The notes under the pieces: generated by a model
The model's input: the letters and a program-made list of their open reading frames with translations, nothing else
Told to the model about the DNA's origin: nothing
Databases searched by the model: none
Translations under genes and position numbers: made by a program
Part shown: piece after piece, positions 6,275-12,979 of the stretch
Numbering within the stretch: position 1 is the stretch's first letter
Layout: every line of letters begins with the position of its first letter
Assembly (NCBI GenBank): GCA_900542635.1
Contig: UQOJ01000055.1
Location: 1-13,948 of the forward strand
Origin: an uncultured Collinsella sp.
GTDB taxonomy: Bacteria; Actinomycetota; Coriobacteriia; Coriobacteriales; Coriobacteriaceae
DNA: 13,948 bases
Direction of reading: 5' to 3'

Positions 6275-7153
6275 GTGTACGATCGACGACTTGAGGCCAT
6301 ATCGGCCGCCACGGAGCTGGGAAGCTTCTCGCGTGCGGCGGCAAAATTGCGCGTGTCGACCCCGGCGCTCGTCAAGCAGGTGTCGGGCTTCGAGGCCGAG
6401 TTCGGCATCACGCTGTTCGAACGCTCGCACTCGGGCGTCAAGGTGACGCCGGCCGGCGCACTGCTGGTGGACGACGCGCGCTCGATCATGCGGCAGTCCG
6501 AGGACGCGCTGCGCCGTGCCCGACGTGCGGCGGGCGATGGCGGTGCCGTGCGCCTGGGCGTGTCGATGATGTGTCCGGGGCGCCAAACACTGTCGATGTG
6601 GACGGGCATCCACAATCTGGAGCCGTCGCTGCGATTTGAGATCGTGCCGGTAAGCGACCTCTATGACGAGCGCGAATCCGTCATGCGCAGCCTTGGTCGC
6701 GAGGTGGATGTAGTGCAGTCGAGTTTTTCGACCCCACGCTGGGGTGATGCCTGCCAAAAGCTCCGCATCGTTAACGTGCCGTTTTATATCGACCTGCCGC
6801 GTACGAGCCCGCTGGCGCGCAAGACGCGCATCACGGTCGCCGACTTAGAGGGCATGCGCCTGCGCGTGCTCCGTCACGGCAACGACGCAATGGACAGCCT
6901 GCGCATCGACCTTCTGGCCGACGGCGGCGTTGACGTGATCGACGTGGACAGCTTTGACTTTGCGCTCTTTAACGAGGCGGAGGAAAAGGGCGACGCGGTG
7001 CTCACCTGCGGGGCGTGGTCGGGGGTGCACCCGGCCTTTGTGGGCGTGCCGTTCCTGTGCGGCCGTGAGGTGCCGGTCTTTTTGCACTATCCGCTCGAGC
7101 CCACCCTCCAAGTCCAAAAATTCGTCAACGCCATGGCACAACTTCTCAAATAG
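6275..7153 (+). CDS. LysR-type transcriptional regulator
   Basis: A DNA-binding regulator of 292 residues. Residues 1-60 form the winged helix-turn-helix: LEAISAATELGSFSRAAAKL, then STPALVKQVSGFE and LFERS. Residues about 88-292 form the periplasmic-binding-protein-like effector domain, starting at VRLGVSMM. I chose GTG 6275-6277 because GGGAG (6264-6268) lies six bases before it and the protein then begins MYDRRLEAI, typical for LysR proteins. The ATG at 6242 adds 11 residues but has no ribosome binding site. The gene is divergent from the SDR-MFS-Gfo operon, the usual arrangement when a LysR protein controls its neighbour with a substrate or pathway intermediate as co-inducer. The effector is unknown. 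No clear terminator follows. Confidence 0.93.
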   Translation: MYDRRLEAISAATELGSFSRAAAKLRVSTPALVKQVSGFEAEFGITLFERSHSGVKVTPAGALLVDDARSIMRQSEDALRRARRAAGDGGAVRLGVSMMCPGRQTLSMWTGIHNLEPSLRFEIVPVSDLYDERESVMRSLGREVDVVQSSFSTPRWGDACQKLRIVNVPFYIDLPRTSPLARKTRITVADLEGMRLRVLRHGNDAMDSLRIDLLADGGVDVIDVDSFDFALFNEAEEKGDAVLTCGAWSGVHPAFVGVPFLCGREVPVFLHYPLEPTLQVQKFVNAMAQLLK

Positions 7154-7163
7154 CTATCGTGTC

Positions 7164-7198
7164 GATGATTCTTTAATCCCCGTCCTAGAAAAATCATC
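7164..7198. repeat. Weak hairpin containing 21-nt motif copy 2
   Basis: GATGATT (7164-7170) pairs with AATCATC (7192-7198), with further T/A pairing inside. Bases 7178-7198 repeat the motif at 2588-2608 with 19 of 21 identical (AGAAAAATCATC preceded by CCCCGNCCN). It lies between the LysR stop and the GGDEF start. There is no U-tract after it on the + strand, so a terminator role for the LysR gene is doubtful. Confidence 0.4.
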
Positions 7199-7206
7199 TG
7201 GTAGAG

Positions 7207-7233
7207 TTGACCTCACGTGAATTTCAGTACACT
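7207..7233 (+). promoter_or_regulatory. Weak candidate promoter of the GGDEF gene
   Basis: TTGACC (7207-7212) resembles a -35 box and TACACT (7228-7233) a -10 box, but the 15-base spacing is shorter than usual. The location, about 40 bases before the GTG start, is right. The TTG at 7207 that opens the reading frame may therefore be promoter sequence rather than a start codon. Confidence 0.3.
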
Positions 7234-7272
7234 GCGTACTACCTGTGCTTTTGTCATTTTGGGAGTGAACTT

Positions 7273-8364
7273 GTGAATACTTCTGTCGCCAAGAAAGCCA
7301 GCCAGGCGGTGCGCCTGCTCATGATGGTGCTCACGGCAGTTCTCATCTTCTTCTTCATTAATGTTATGCTGCTCGTCTCCGATATCCAGGGCACGGCGCG
7401 CGTGGTCAACTACGCCGGTCTGGTGCGCGGCACCACGCAGCGAATCGTTAAGCTCGAGGACGCGGGCCAGCCTCAAGACGACCTGCTCAAGGCCGTGGAT
7501 TCATACATCAACGGTTTGCGTTACGGAAGTGACGACCTCAACCTCGTCCGTCTCGACGACGACGAGTATCAGGCAAAGATGACCGAGCTTGCAAATTATT
7601 TTGATGAGCTTTGCGCCGAGATTGCCCGTGTGCGCGAAGTCGGCTACGAGAACACCGATATCATCGCGATGAGCGAGGAGTTCTTTGGTATTTGTGACGA
7701 TGCCACACGACTCGCAGAGGACTACTCTCAGGAGAAGGCGTCGGCGCTCAACTATCTCGAGGGCTTGGTGATCATCGACATCGTGGGCTTGGTGGCGACC
7801 TTTGCGGTCGAACTTGTTCGCGCGGTGCGCACTGCCGCGCTCAACCGCGAGCTGCAGAGCAAAGTCTATCTCGACGAAGCCACGGGACTGCCCAACAAGA
7901 ACAAGTGCGAGGAGATCTTGGGGCAGGAGCGGCCTGTCTCCGCGGAGGCGCCCGTTGCGGTGTGCGTCTTCGACCTTAACAATCTGCATACGGTCAATAA
8001 CAACTTTGGCCACGAGAAGGGCGACGAATACATCCGTTCTTTTGCCCAGCAGCTGGGGTGCGTGGCGTCCGAGACCTGCTTTGTGGGCCGCGACGGTGGC
8101 GATGAGTTTATCGCGGTGCTGCGGGATGCCGATCGAGCTGCCGTGGAGTCCTGTCTCGCTCGGGTTCGTGCGAACGTGAACGAGTATTCCGAGGCTCACC
8201 CCGACATGCCTATCAGCTATGCGGTGGGCTACGCGCTTTCCAGTGATTTTGATGAACCGCCTACGATGCGCGAGCTCTTTTCCCAGGCCGACAAAAACAT
8301 GTACATCGACAAGAACCGCGTAAAGGCAGCCGAGGCAGCCGGGCTGCAACGCGAGGAACGGTAA
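7273..8364 (+). CDS. Membrane-anchored GGDEF protein, putative diguanylate cyclase
   Basis: A predicted enzyme making cyclic di-GMP from two GTP, 363 residues. TM1 is about 13-35. An extracytoplasmic helical sensor region spans about 36-161 and has NYAGLVRGTTQRIVKLE (46-62), resembling the N-terminal segment of PilJ/NarX-type sensors. TM2 is about 162-182. The cytoplasmic GGDEF domain runs about 199-353: DEATGLPNKNK, FDLNNLHTVNNNFGHEKGDE (233-252), intact RDGGDEF (273-279) and ADKNMYIDK (339-347). The inhibitory I-site RxxD, expected five residues before GGDEF, is absent (SETC there). I chose GTG 7273-7275 because GGGAG (7261-7265) precedes it by seven bases and the TM helix follows directly. 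The frame opens earlier, at TTG 7207, without a ribosome binding site. It is monocistronic and ends in a strong terminator. Confidence 0.92.
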   Translation: MNTSVAKKASQAVRLLMMVLTAVLIFFFINVMLLVSDIQGTARVVNYAGLVRGTTQRIVKLEDAGQPQDDLLKAVDSYINGLRYGSDDLNLVRLDDDEYQAKMTELANYFDELCAEIARVREVGYENTDIIAMSEEFFGICDDATRLAEDYSQEKASALNYLEGLVIIDIVGLVATFAVELVRAVRTAALNRELQSKVYLDEATGLPNKNKCEEILGQERPVSAEAPVAVCVFDLNNLHTVNNNFGHEKGDEYIRSFAQQLGCVASETCFVGRDGGDEFIAVLRDADRAAVESCLARVRANVNEYSEAHPDMPISYAVGYALSSDFDEPPTMRELFSQADKNMYIDKNRVKAAEAAGLQREER

Positions 8365-8385
8365 GCTTGTAACAAAGGGCATAGA

Positions 8386-8420
8386 AAAGCCTCCGCAGCT
8401 CGTGTGGCTGCGGAGGCTTT
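8386..8420. terminator. Bidirectional rho-independent terminator
   Basis: AAAGCCTCCGCAG (8386-8398) pairs perfectly over 13 bases with CTGCGGAGGCTTT (8408-8420) around a nine-base loop. It begins 22 bases after the GGDEF stop codon. The A/T-flanked stem gives a short T run on both strands (extra A at 8385), so it could also stop leftward transcription from the ABC operon. Confidence 0.85.
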
Positions 8421-8451
8421 ATTCGTTGCGGCGCATTGTGTTTGGGTCGTT

Positions 8452-8533
8452 GAGATGAGTCGATTTGCCCCGAAAGAGGAGGGCATTGACCTTAGGGTCA
8501 TGCCCGACGAATGAGCGGCAAATCGGCTATCTC
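8452..8533. repeat. Nested intergenic inverted-repeat structure
   Basis: There are three nested stems: GAGAT (8452-8456) with ATCTC (8529-8533), CGATTTGCC (8461-8469) with GGCAAATCG (8517-8525), and GGGCAT (8481-8486) with ATGCCC (8500-8505). The last continues as GACC (8488-8491) with GGTC (8496-8499) around a TTAG tetraloop with one bulged T. It lies between the terminator and the stop codon of the second ABC gene. No U-tract follows on either strand. It could be a palindromic intergenic repeat, a 3' UTR stability element or a small structured RNA. Confidence 0.6.
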
Positions 8534-8544
8534 GGCGGGCCGAA

Positions 8545-10464
8545 CTACTCCAGCTCAAACGCTCCGGTATAGAGCTGATAGTAGTATCCGCGCTTGGCGA
8601 TCAGCTCGTCGTGGTTGCCGCGCTCGATAATGCGGCCGTGGTCCAGACAGATGATTGCGTCGGAGTTGCGTACGGTGGACAGGCGGTGCGCGATGACAAA
8701 CGTCGTGCGGCCCTCCATGAGCTTGTCCATGCCCGCCTGCACGATGGCCTCGGTGCGGGTGTCGATGCTGGATGTGGCCTCGTCCAGAATCATCGCCGGC
8801 GGATCGGCGACGGCGGCGCGTGCGATCGAGATCAGCTGGCGCTGGCCCTGCGACAGCTGTGCGCCGTTGCCGGTGAGCATGGTGTCGTAGCCGTCGGGCA
8901 GGCGGGTGATAAAGTCGTCCGCGCCCGCGAGCTTGGCCGCCGCGATGCACTCCTCGTCGGTAGCGTCCAGGTTGCCGTAGCGGATGTTATCCATCACAGT
9001 GCCGGTGAACAGGTTCACGTCCTGTAGCACGACGCCCAGCGAGCGGCGCAGGTCGGCCTTGCGAATCTTGTTGACGTTGATGCCGTCGTAGCGGATCTTG
9101 CCGTCGGCGATGTCGTAGAAGCGGTTGATGAGGTTGGTGATGGTCGTCTTACCGGCACCGGTGGCGCCGACAAACGCGACCTTCTGGCCCGGCTTGGCAA
9201 ACACGGACACGCCGTGCAACACCTCGTGGTCGGGCGTGTAGCCAAAGTCCACGTTGTCCATGACCAGATCGCCACGCAGCGGCACGTACTCGATCTCGCC
9301 GGTTGCGCGGTGCGGATGTTTCCATGCCCACATGCCGGTGTGGTGGTCGGCCTCCTCGAACTCCCAGGTCTCGGGGTTCACCTGCGCGTTGACGAGCGTC
9401 ACGTAGCCTTCGTCGGCCTCGGGCTTCTCGTCGATGAGCTCAAAGATACGGTCGGCGCCGGCGAGGCCCATGACCACGGCGTTGATCTGCTGCGAGATCT
9501 GGCCGATCTGTCCGCAGAACTGCTTGGTCATGTTGAGGAACGGCACCACGACGGCGATGGACAGTGCCATGCCCGAGATGCTCAGGTTGGGCACGCCCAG
9601 CGCCAGGAAAATGCCGCCTGCCAGTGCGACCAGCACGTAGAGCAGGTTTCCCAGGTTCATAAGGATGGGCATGAGGATGTTGGCGTACATGTTGGCCTTC
9701 TGCGAGACCTCGAAGAGCTTTTCGTTGCGCTCGTCAAAATCGGCCTCGGCGGCAGACTCGTGGCAGAATGCCTTGACGACCTTCTGGCCGTTCATGACTT
9801 CCTCGATATGGCCCTCGACCACGCCGAGTTCGGTCTGCTGCGCAATAAAGAAGCGCGCGGAGTTGGAGCCGAGCAGCTTGGTCATAAAGGTCATAAAGGC
9901 GACGCCTGCCACAATGACCAGGCACATCCAAACGCTGTAGTACAGCATGATAAAGAACACCGTGACGATGACGATGGTCGTCATGAGCAGGTTGGGCAGC
10001 GACTGGCTGATCATCTGGCGCAGCGTGTCGATGTCGTTGGTGTAGTGGCTCATGATGTCGCCGCGCTGGTGCGTGTCGAAGTAGCGAATCGGCAGGTCCT
10101 GCATGCGGTTGAACATCTTCTCGCGCAGCTTCTCGAGCGAGCCCTGCGTGACGATGGCCATGGCGCGGTTCCAGAACAGCGAGGACAGGATGCCGACGCC
10201 GTAGATGCAGGCGAGGGTGGTCACGAGCTGTGCGATCTTGGGCTGTGCAGCTTCCCAATCGCCCGACTGCCACGATTCGCTAATAATCTGCAGGGCGCTC
10301 TGAAGGAAGGTCGCGCCGATGGAGTTGATGATGGCGCAGAGCACCACGCCGACGACGACGAGGGGCAAAAGCACGGGGTAGAAGCCAAAGAGCGTCTTGA
10401 TGAGGCGCGACATGGTGCCACCCTTGCGGTTGAGCGCGCGCTCGGCGGTCGTTGCCTTACTCAT
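8545..10464 (-). CDS. ABC exporter half-transporter, subunit with intact catalytic site
   Basis: A TMD-NBD fusion of 639 residues: six predicted helices within about 25-330, then the nucleotide-binding domain from about 400. Walker A GATGAGKT is at 433-440, the Q-loop Gln at 481, the signature LSQGQ at 537-541 (second Gly replaced by Gln), Walker B MILDE at 558-562 with catalytic E562, and the switch His at H593. A linker of about 45 residues (355-400) rich in Trp and His (MWAWKHPH) separates the domains and is longer than in most half-exporters. I chose ATG 10462-10464 because AAGGAGG precedes it by eight to nine bases; the frame opens at 10662 inside the upstream gene. The start overlaps the upstream stop by eight bases, suggesting translational coupling. 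It pairs with the upstream gene as a heterodimeric exporter; the substrate (drug, lipid or peptide) is unknown. Confidence 0.93.
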   Translation of the reverse strand: MSKATTAERALNRKGGTMSRLIKTLFGFYPVLLPLVVVGVVLCAIINSIGATFLQSALQIISESWQSGDWEAAQPKIAQLVTTLACIYGVGILSSLFWNRAMAIVTQGSLEKLREKMFNRMQDLPIRYFDTHQRGDIMSHYTNDIDTLRQMISQSLPNLLMTTIVIVTVFFIMLYYSVWMCLVIVAGVAFMTFMTKLLGSNSARFFIAQQTELGVVEGHIEEVMNGQKVVKAFCHESAAEADFDERNEKLFEVSQKANMYANILMPILMNLGNLLYVLVALAGGIFLALGVPNLSISGMALSIAVVVPFLNMTKQFCGQIGQISQQINAVVMGLAGADRIFELIDEKPEADEGYVTLVNAQVNPETWEFEEADHHTGMWAWKHPHRATGEIEYVPLRGDLVMDNVDFGYTPDHEVLHGVSVFAKPGQKVAFVGATGAGKTTITNLINRFYDIADGKIRYDGINVNKIRKADLRRSLGVVLQDVNLFTGTVMDNIRYGNLDATDEECIAAAKLAGADDFITRLPDGYDTMLTGNGAQLSQGQRQLISIARAAVADPPAMILDEATSSIDTRTEAIVQAGMDKLMEGRTTFVIAHRLSTVRNSDAIICLDHGRIIERGNHDELIAKRGYYYQLYTGAFELE

Positions 10465-12271
10465 GTGCCTCGCCTCCTTCCTGGGTCTGAGCTTGTGTTG
10501 CGGATGCCTCGGTGTCGGCTTCGACGGCCTCTTCGCTCTCGGCAGACATCTTGTTCTGCGAGGTAAAGGTCTCGCGGTAGATCTCGCTCGTCTTGAGCAG
10601 CTCATCGTGGTTGCCGATCTGCGCGATGCGGCCGCCCTCCATGACGATGATGCGGTCTGCATCCTGCACGGAGCTAATGCGCTGGGCGATGATGAGCTTG
10701 GTCGTGTTGGGCAGATAGCTTGCCAGCCCTGCGCGGATCTTGGCGTCGGTCTTGGTGTCGACGGCGCTGGTGGAGTCGTCCAGGATCAAGATCTTGGGGC
10801 GACGCAGCAGGGCACGCGCAATGCACAGGCGCTGCTTCTGACCGCCCGAGACATTGGAGCCGCCCTGCTCGATCCAGGTGTCATAGCCCTTGGGGAAGCC
10901 GTCGACAAACTCATCGGCGCAGGCTAGGTGCGCGGCCTCGCGGACTTCCTCGTCGGTGGCGTTCGGGTCGCCCCAGCGCAGGTTCTCGGCGATGGTGCCG
11001 CTAAACAGCACGTTTTTCTGCAGCACCATGGCGACCTGGTGGCGCAGCGCGTCTAGGTCGTAGTCGCGCACGTTCATGCCGCCCACGCGCACGGTGCCTT
11101 CGGTGGCGTCGTACAGGCGGGCGATGAGGTTTACGAGCGTGGACTTGGCCGAGCCGGTGCCGCCGATGATGCCGATGGTCTCGCCGCTCTTAATGTGCAG
11201 GTCGATATCGTCGAGCGCCTGGCGCTTCGCATGCGCGGAGTACTTAAAGCTCACGTGGTCAAAGTCGATGGAACCGTCGGCAACCTCGAGCACGGGCTCG
11301 GCGGGATTGGCGATCGTGGGCTCGGCGGCCAGCACCTCGGTAATGCGGTGCGCCGATTCGTCGGCCATGGTCACCATGACAAAGATCATCGACAGCTGCA
11401 TCAGACTCATGAGGATTTGGAAGCCATAGGTAAAGATTGAGGAGAGCTGGCCCACGTCGAACAGCGTGCCCTGGCTCGTGATGATGAGCTTGGAGCCCAG
11501 GTAGATGATGACGACAAATGCGCCGTTGACGCAGATGTTCATCATGGGGTTGTTAAAGGCGAGCAGCTTCTCGGCGCGGGTGAAGTCCATCTGGACGTCG
11601 CGTGCGGCGGTCGCGAACTTCTCCTTCTCAAAGTCTTCGCGCACATAGCTCTTAACTACGCGCATGCCGGTGACGTTTTCCTCGACGGACTCGTTAAGGG
11701 CGTCGTACTTGCGGAACACGCGGGCAAAGATCGGGCGCACCTTATAGATGATAAAGAACAGGCCAAAGCCCAGCAGCGGAATGATGACCAGGTAGACCAT
11801 GGCGACGCTGCCGCCCATGGCGTATGCCATGGTAAAGGCAAAGACCAGCACCAGCGGCGAGCGCACGGCGATGCGGATGAGCATCATAAAGGCCTGCTGC
11901 ACGTTGTTGATGTCGGTGGTGAGGCGCGTGACGAGCGAGGAGCTCGAGAACTCGTCGATGTTGGCGAAGCTGAACGTCTGGATCTTGTAGAACAGGTCGC
12001 GACGCAGGTTCTTGGCGAAGCCGCAACTCGCGTGGCTGCAGGTGACGCCGGCAGCGGCGCCAAAAGCCAGCGATGTCAGCGCGATGAGCACCAAAAAGCC
12101 CGCGGTGGGAAGCATCTCGGCTACGGTGGTGCCGTCTTTGATGGCGTCGATCAGGTTGGCGGTGATAAATGGAATCAGCATCTCGCAGAGCACCTCGCCA
12201 AGCACGAGCAATGGCGTGGCAACAGTGACTTTCATATAGTCGCGGATGCTGCCCATGAGGGTTTTAATCAT
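10457..12271 (-). CDS. ABC exporter half-transporter, subunit with degenerate ATP site
   Basis: A TMD-NBD fusion of 604 residues with six predicted helices in 1-310 and the nucleotide-binding domain from about 333. Walker A is GGTGSAKS (370-377, with Ala at the usual Gly), Q-loop Gln is at 418, the signature VSGGQ at 474-478 is canonical, Walker B is ILILDD (494-499) with D499 where the catalytic Glu should be, and the switch His is replaced by Q530 (IIAQR). These are the substitutions seen in the degenerate partner of heterodimeric exporters such as TM287/288 and LmrCD. A low-complexity acidic tail (about 577-604, rich in Glu, Ala, Thr and Gln) follows. The start ATG follows GGAGG by six bases and overlaps the marR stop codon region by eight bases. 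It is the middle gene of the marR-ABC-ABC operon. Confidence 0.94.
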   Translation of the reverse strand: MIKTLMGSIRDYMKVTVATPLLVLGEVLCEMLIPFITANLIDAIKDGTTVAEMLPTAGFLVLIALTSLAFGAAAGVTCSHASCGFAKNLRRDLFYKIQTFSFANIDEFSSSSLVTRLTTDINNVQQAFMMLIRIAVRSPLVLVFAFTMAYAMGGSVAMVYLVIIPLLGFGLFFIIYKVRPIFARVFRKYDALNESVEENVTGMRVVKSYVREDFEKEKFATAARDVQMDFTRAEKLLAFNNPMMNICVNGAFVVIIYLGSKLIITSQGTLFDVGQLSSIFTYGFQILMSLMQLSMIFVMVTMADESAHRITEVLAAEPTIANPAEPVLEVADGSIDFDHVSFKYSAHAKRQALDDIDLHIKSGETIGIIGGTGSAKSTLVNLIARLYDATEGTVRVGGMNVRDYDLDALRHQVAMVLQKNVLFSGTIAENLRWGDPNATDEEVREAAHLACADEFVDGFPKGYDTWIEQGGSNVSGGQKQRLCIARALLRRPKILILDDSTSAVDTKTDAKIRAGLASYLPNTTKLIIAQRISSVQDADRIIVMEGGRIAQIGNHDELLKTSEIYRETFTSQNKMSAESEEAVEADTEASATQAQTQEGGEAHE

Positions 12272-12770
12272 CCAGTTCCTCCCAGGTTACACGGATTTTC
12301 TCGAGCATTTCGGCGAGCTGCTCGCGCTCGTCGTGAGTGAGGGCACTAAAGGCCCGTTCTCTAAAGCGGATGCGGGCCGCCTGGTCGATGCGGGCGTTTT
12401 CCCGGCCGGTTTCGGTCAGGCGAATGGTGAGTTGCCGTCGATCCTTGGGGTTACGGCTGCGCTCGATGAGACCGTTGACCTCGAGCTTGGACAAGATTTC
12501 GGAAAGCGACCCCGGCTTGAGGTCGAAGTGCATGCCGAGTTCCTGCTGCGACATCTCGCCGTTTTCCTGCTTGGCGAGCAGGCAGACGATGGGCGCCTTG
12601 CCGGACACGCCACCGCCGTGAAAGTGCATGTAGTGGCCGCAAAAGCCTAGGCCGCTCAGGATGCGCTTGGCGAGCTTGTCTTCGCCGTTAACTGCTTCGG
12701 GCACGTCTGCCGGCTCCGAAGGATCGCCGCCGGGCTCATGCGGGCGAAGGTTAAGGGGTTCATCGCACAT
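12264..12770 (-). CDS. MarR family transcriptional regulator
   Basis: A 168-residue dimeric repressor. The winged helix-turn-helix spans about 55-125: MSQQELGMHFDLKPGSLSE (73-91) followed by the recognition and wing region with the family DRR (110-112) and LTIRLTETG. Residues 1-30 are an acidic, Pro-rich, probably disordered extension, making it somewhat longer than a typical MarR of about 145. A Cys/His cluster, CGHYMHFHGGG (44-54), with C63 nearby could sense metal or oxidant, which is speculative. AAGGAG lies about 12 bases before the ATG, a long spacing. The gene leads the operon with two ABC exporter subunits, a standard pattern in which MarR represses its own operon until an exported compound binds it. 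A strong promoter with operator-like repeats lies upstream. Confidence 0.93.
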   Translation of the reverse strand: MCDEPLNLRPHEPGGDPSEPADVPEAVNGEDKLAKRILSGLGFCGHYMHFHGGGVSGKAPIVCLLAKQENGEMSQQELGMHFDLKPGSLSEILSKLEVNGLIERSRNPKDRRQLTIRLTETGRENARIDQAARIRFRERAFSALTHDEREQLAEMLEKIRVTWEELDD

Positions 12771-12791
12771 GAATTCGTATCGCTCCTTTCT

Positions 12792-12827
12792 TTAGTTAGG
12801 TAGTGGAATTGTTTTGTGCCTAACTAA
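12792..12827. promoter_or_regulatory. MarR operator-like inverted repeat
   Basis: TTAGTTAGG (12792-12800) and CCTAACTAA (12819-12827) are exact inverse complements separated by 18 bases. The right half is also part of a 15-base palindrome, CCTA-N7-TAGG (12819-12833), which covers the whole -10 box of the marR promoter. The left half falls in the early transcribed leader. Two half-sites 27 bases apart could bind two MarR dimers. Autorepression is inferred from position. Confidence 0.65.
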
Positions 12828-12854
12828 TCTAGGAGTGCCACACAAGAATGTCAA
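12826..12854 (-). promoter_or_regulatory. Promoter of the marR-ABC-ABC operon
   Basis: On the minus strand, a consensus TTGACA -35 box (12854-12849) is followed after exactly 17 bases by TAGATT (12831-12826). The predicted start is near 12819, giving a leader of about 50 bases before the marR ATG. The -10 box sits inside an operator-like palindrome. Confidence 0.75.
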
Positions 12855-12896
12855 GGTACCAAACTTATTTAGTTACGGCGCCGCAAAACATCGGGG

Positions 12897-12977
12897 TAGT
12901 CGTTGGGGACGTTCTTAAACGACTAGTCGTTGGACGTTCTTGTTTGACTAGTCATTTAAGAACGTCCCCAATGACTA
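12897..12977. repeat. Long palindrome with an internal third repeat copy
   Basis: Two 32-base arms (12897-12928 and 12946-12977) are complementary at 30 positions. They share GGGGACGTTCTTAAA and end in GACTAGTC, itself a palindrome. The 17-base loop plus the start of the right arm (12929-12953) is a shortened direct copy of the left arm: GTTGG, ACGTTCTTG, then TTTGACTAGTC. So the locus holds two direct copies and one inverted copy of one unit. It lies immediately left of 158-bp repeat copy B, upstream of the marR promoter. I recall GGGGACGTTC palindromes as dispersed in Collinsella genomes, unverified. A 76-codon open frame across it (12848-13078) is not credible as a gene. Confidence 0.75.
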
Positions 12978-12979
12978 AC

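Noticed and set aside
9214..10566. A 450-codon + strand open frame opposite the second ABC gene
   Set aside because: It is antisense to intact Walker and signature motifs, and its high His, Asp and Val composition is that of a shadow frame.
10465..10662. N-terminal extension of the second ABC subunit by 66 codons
   Set aside because: It lies inside the upstream ABC gene and is Arg/Ser-rich shadow sequence; AAGGAGG precedes ATG 10464.
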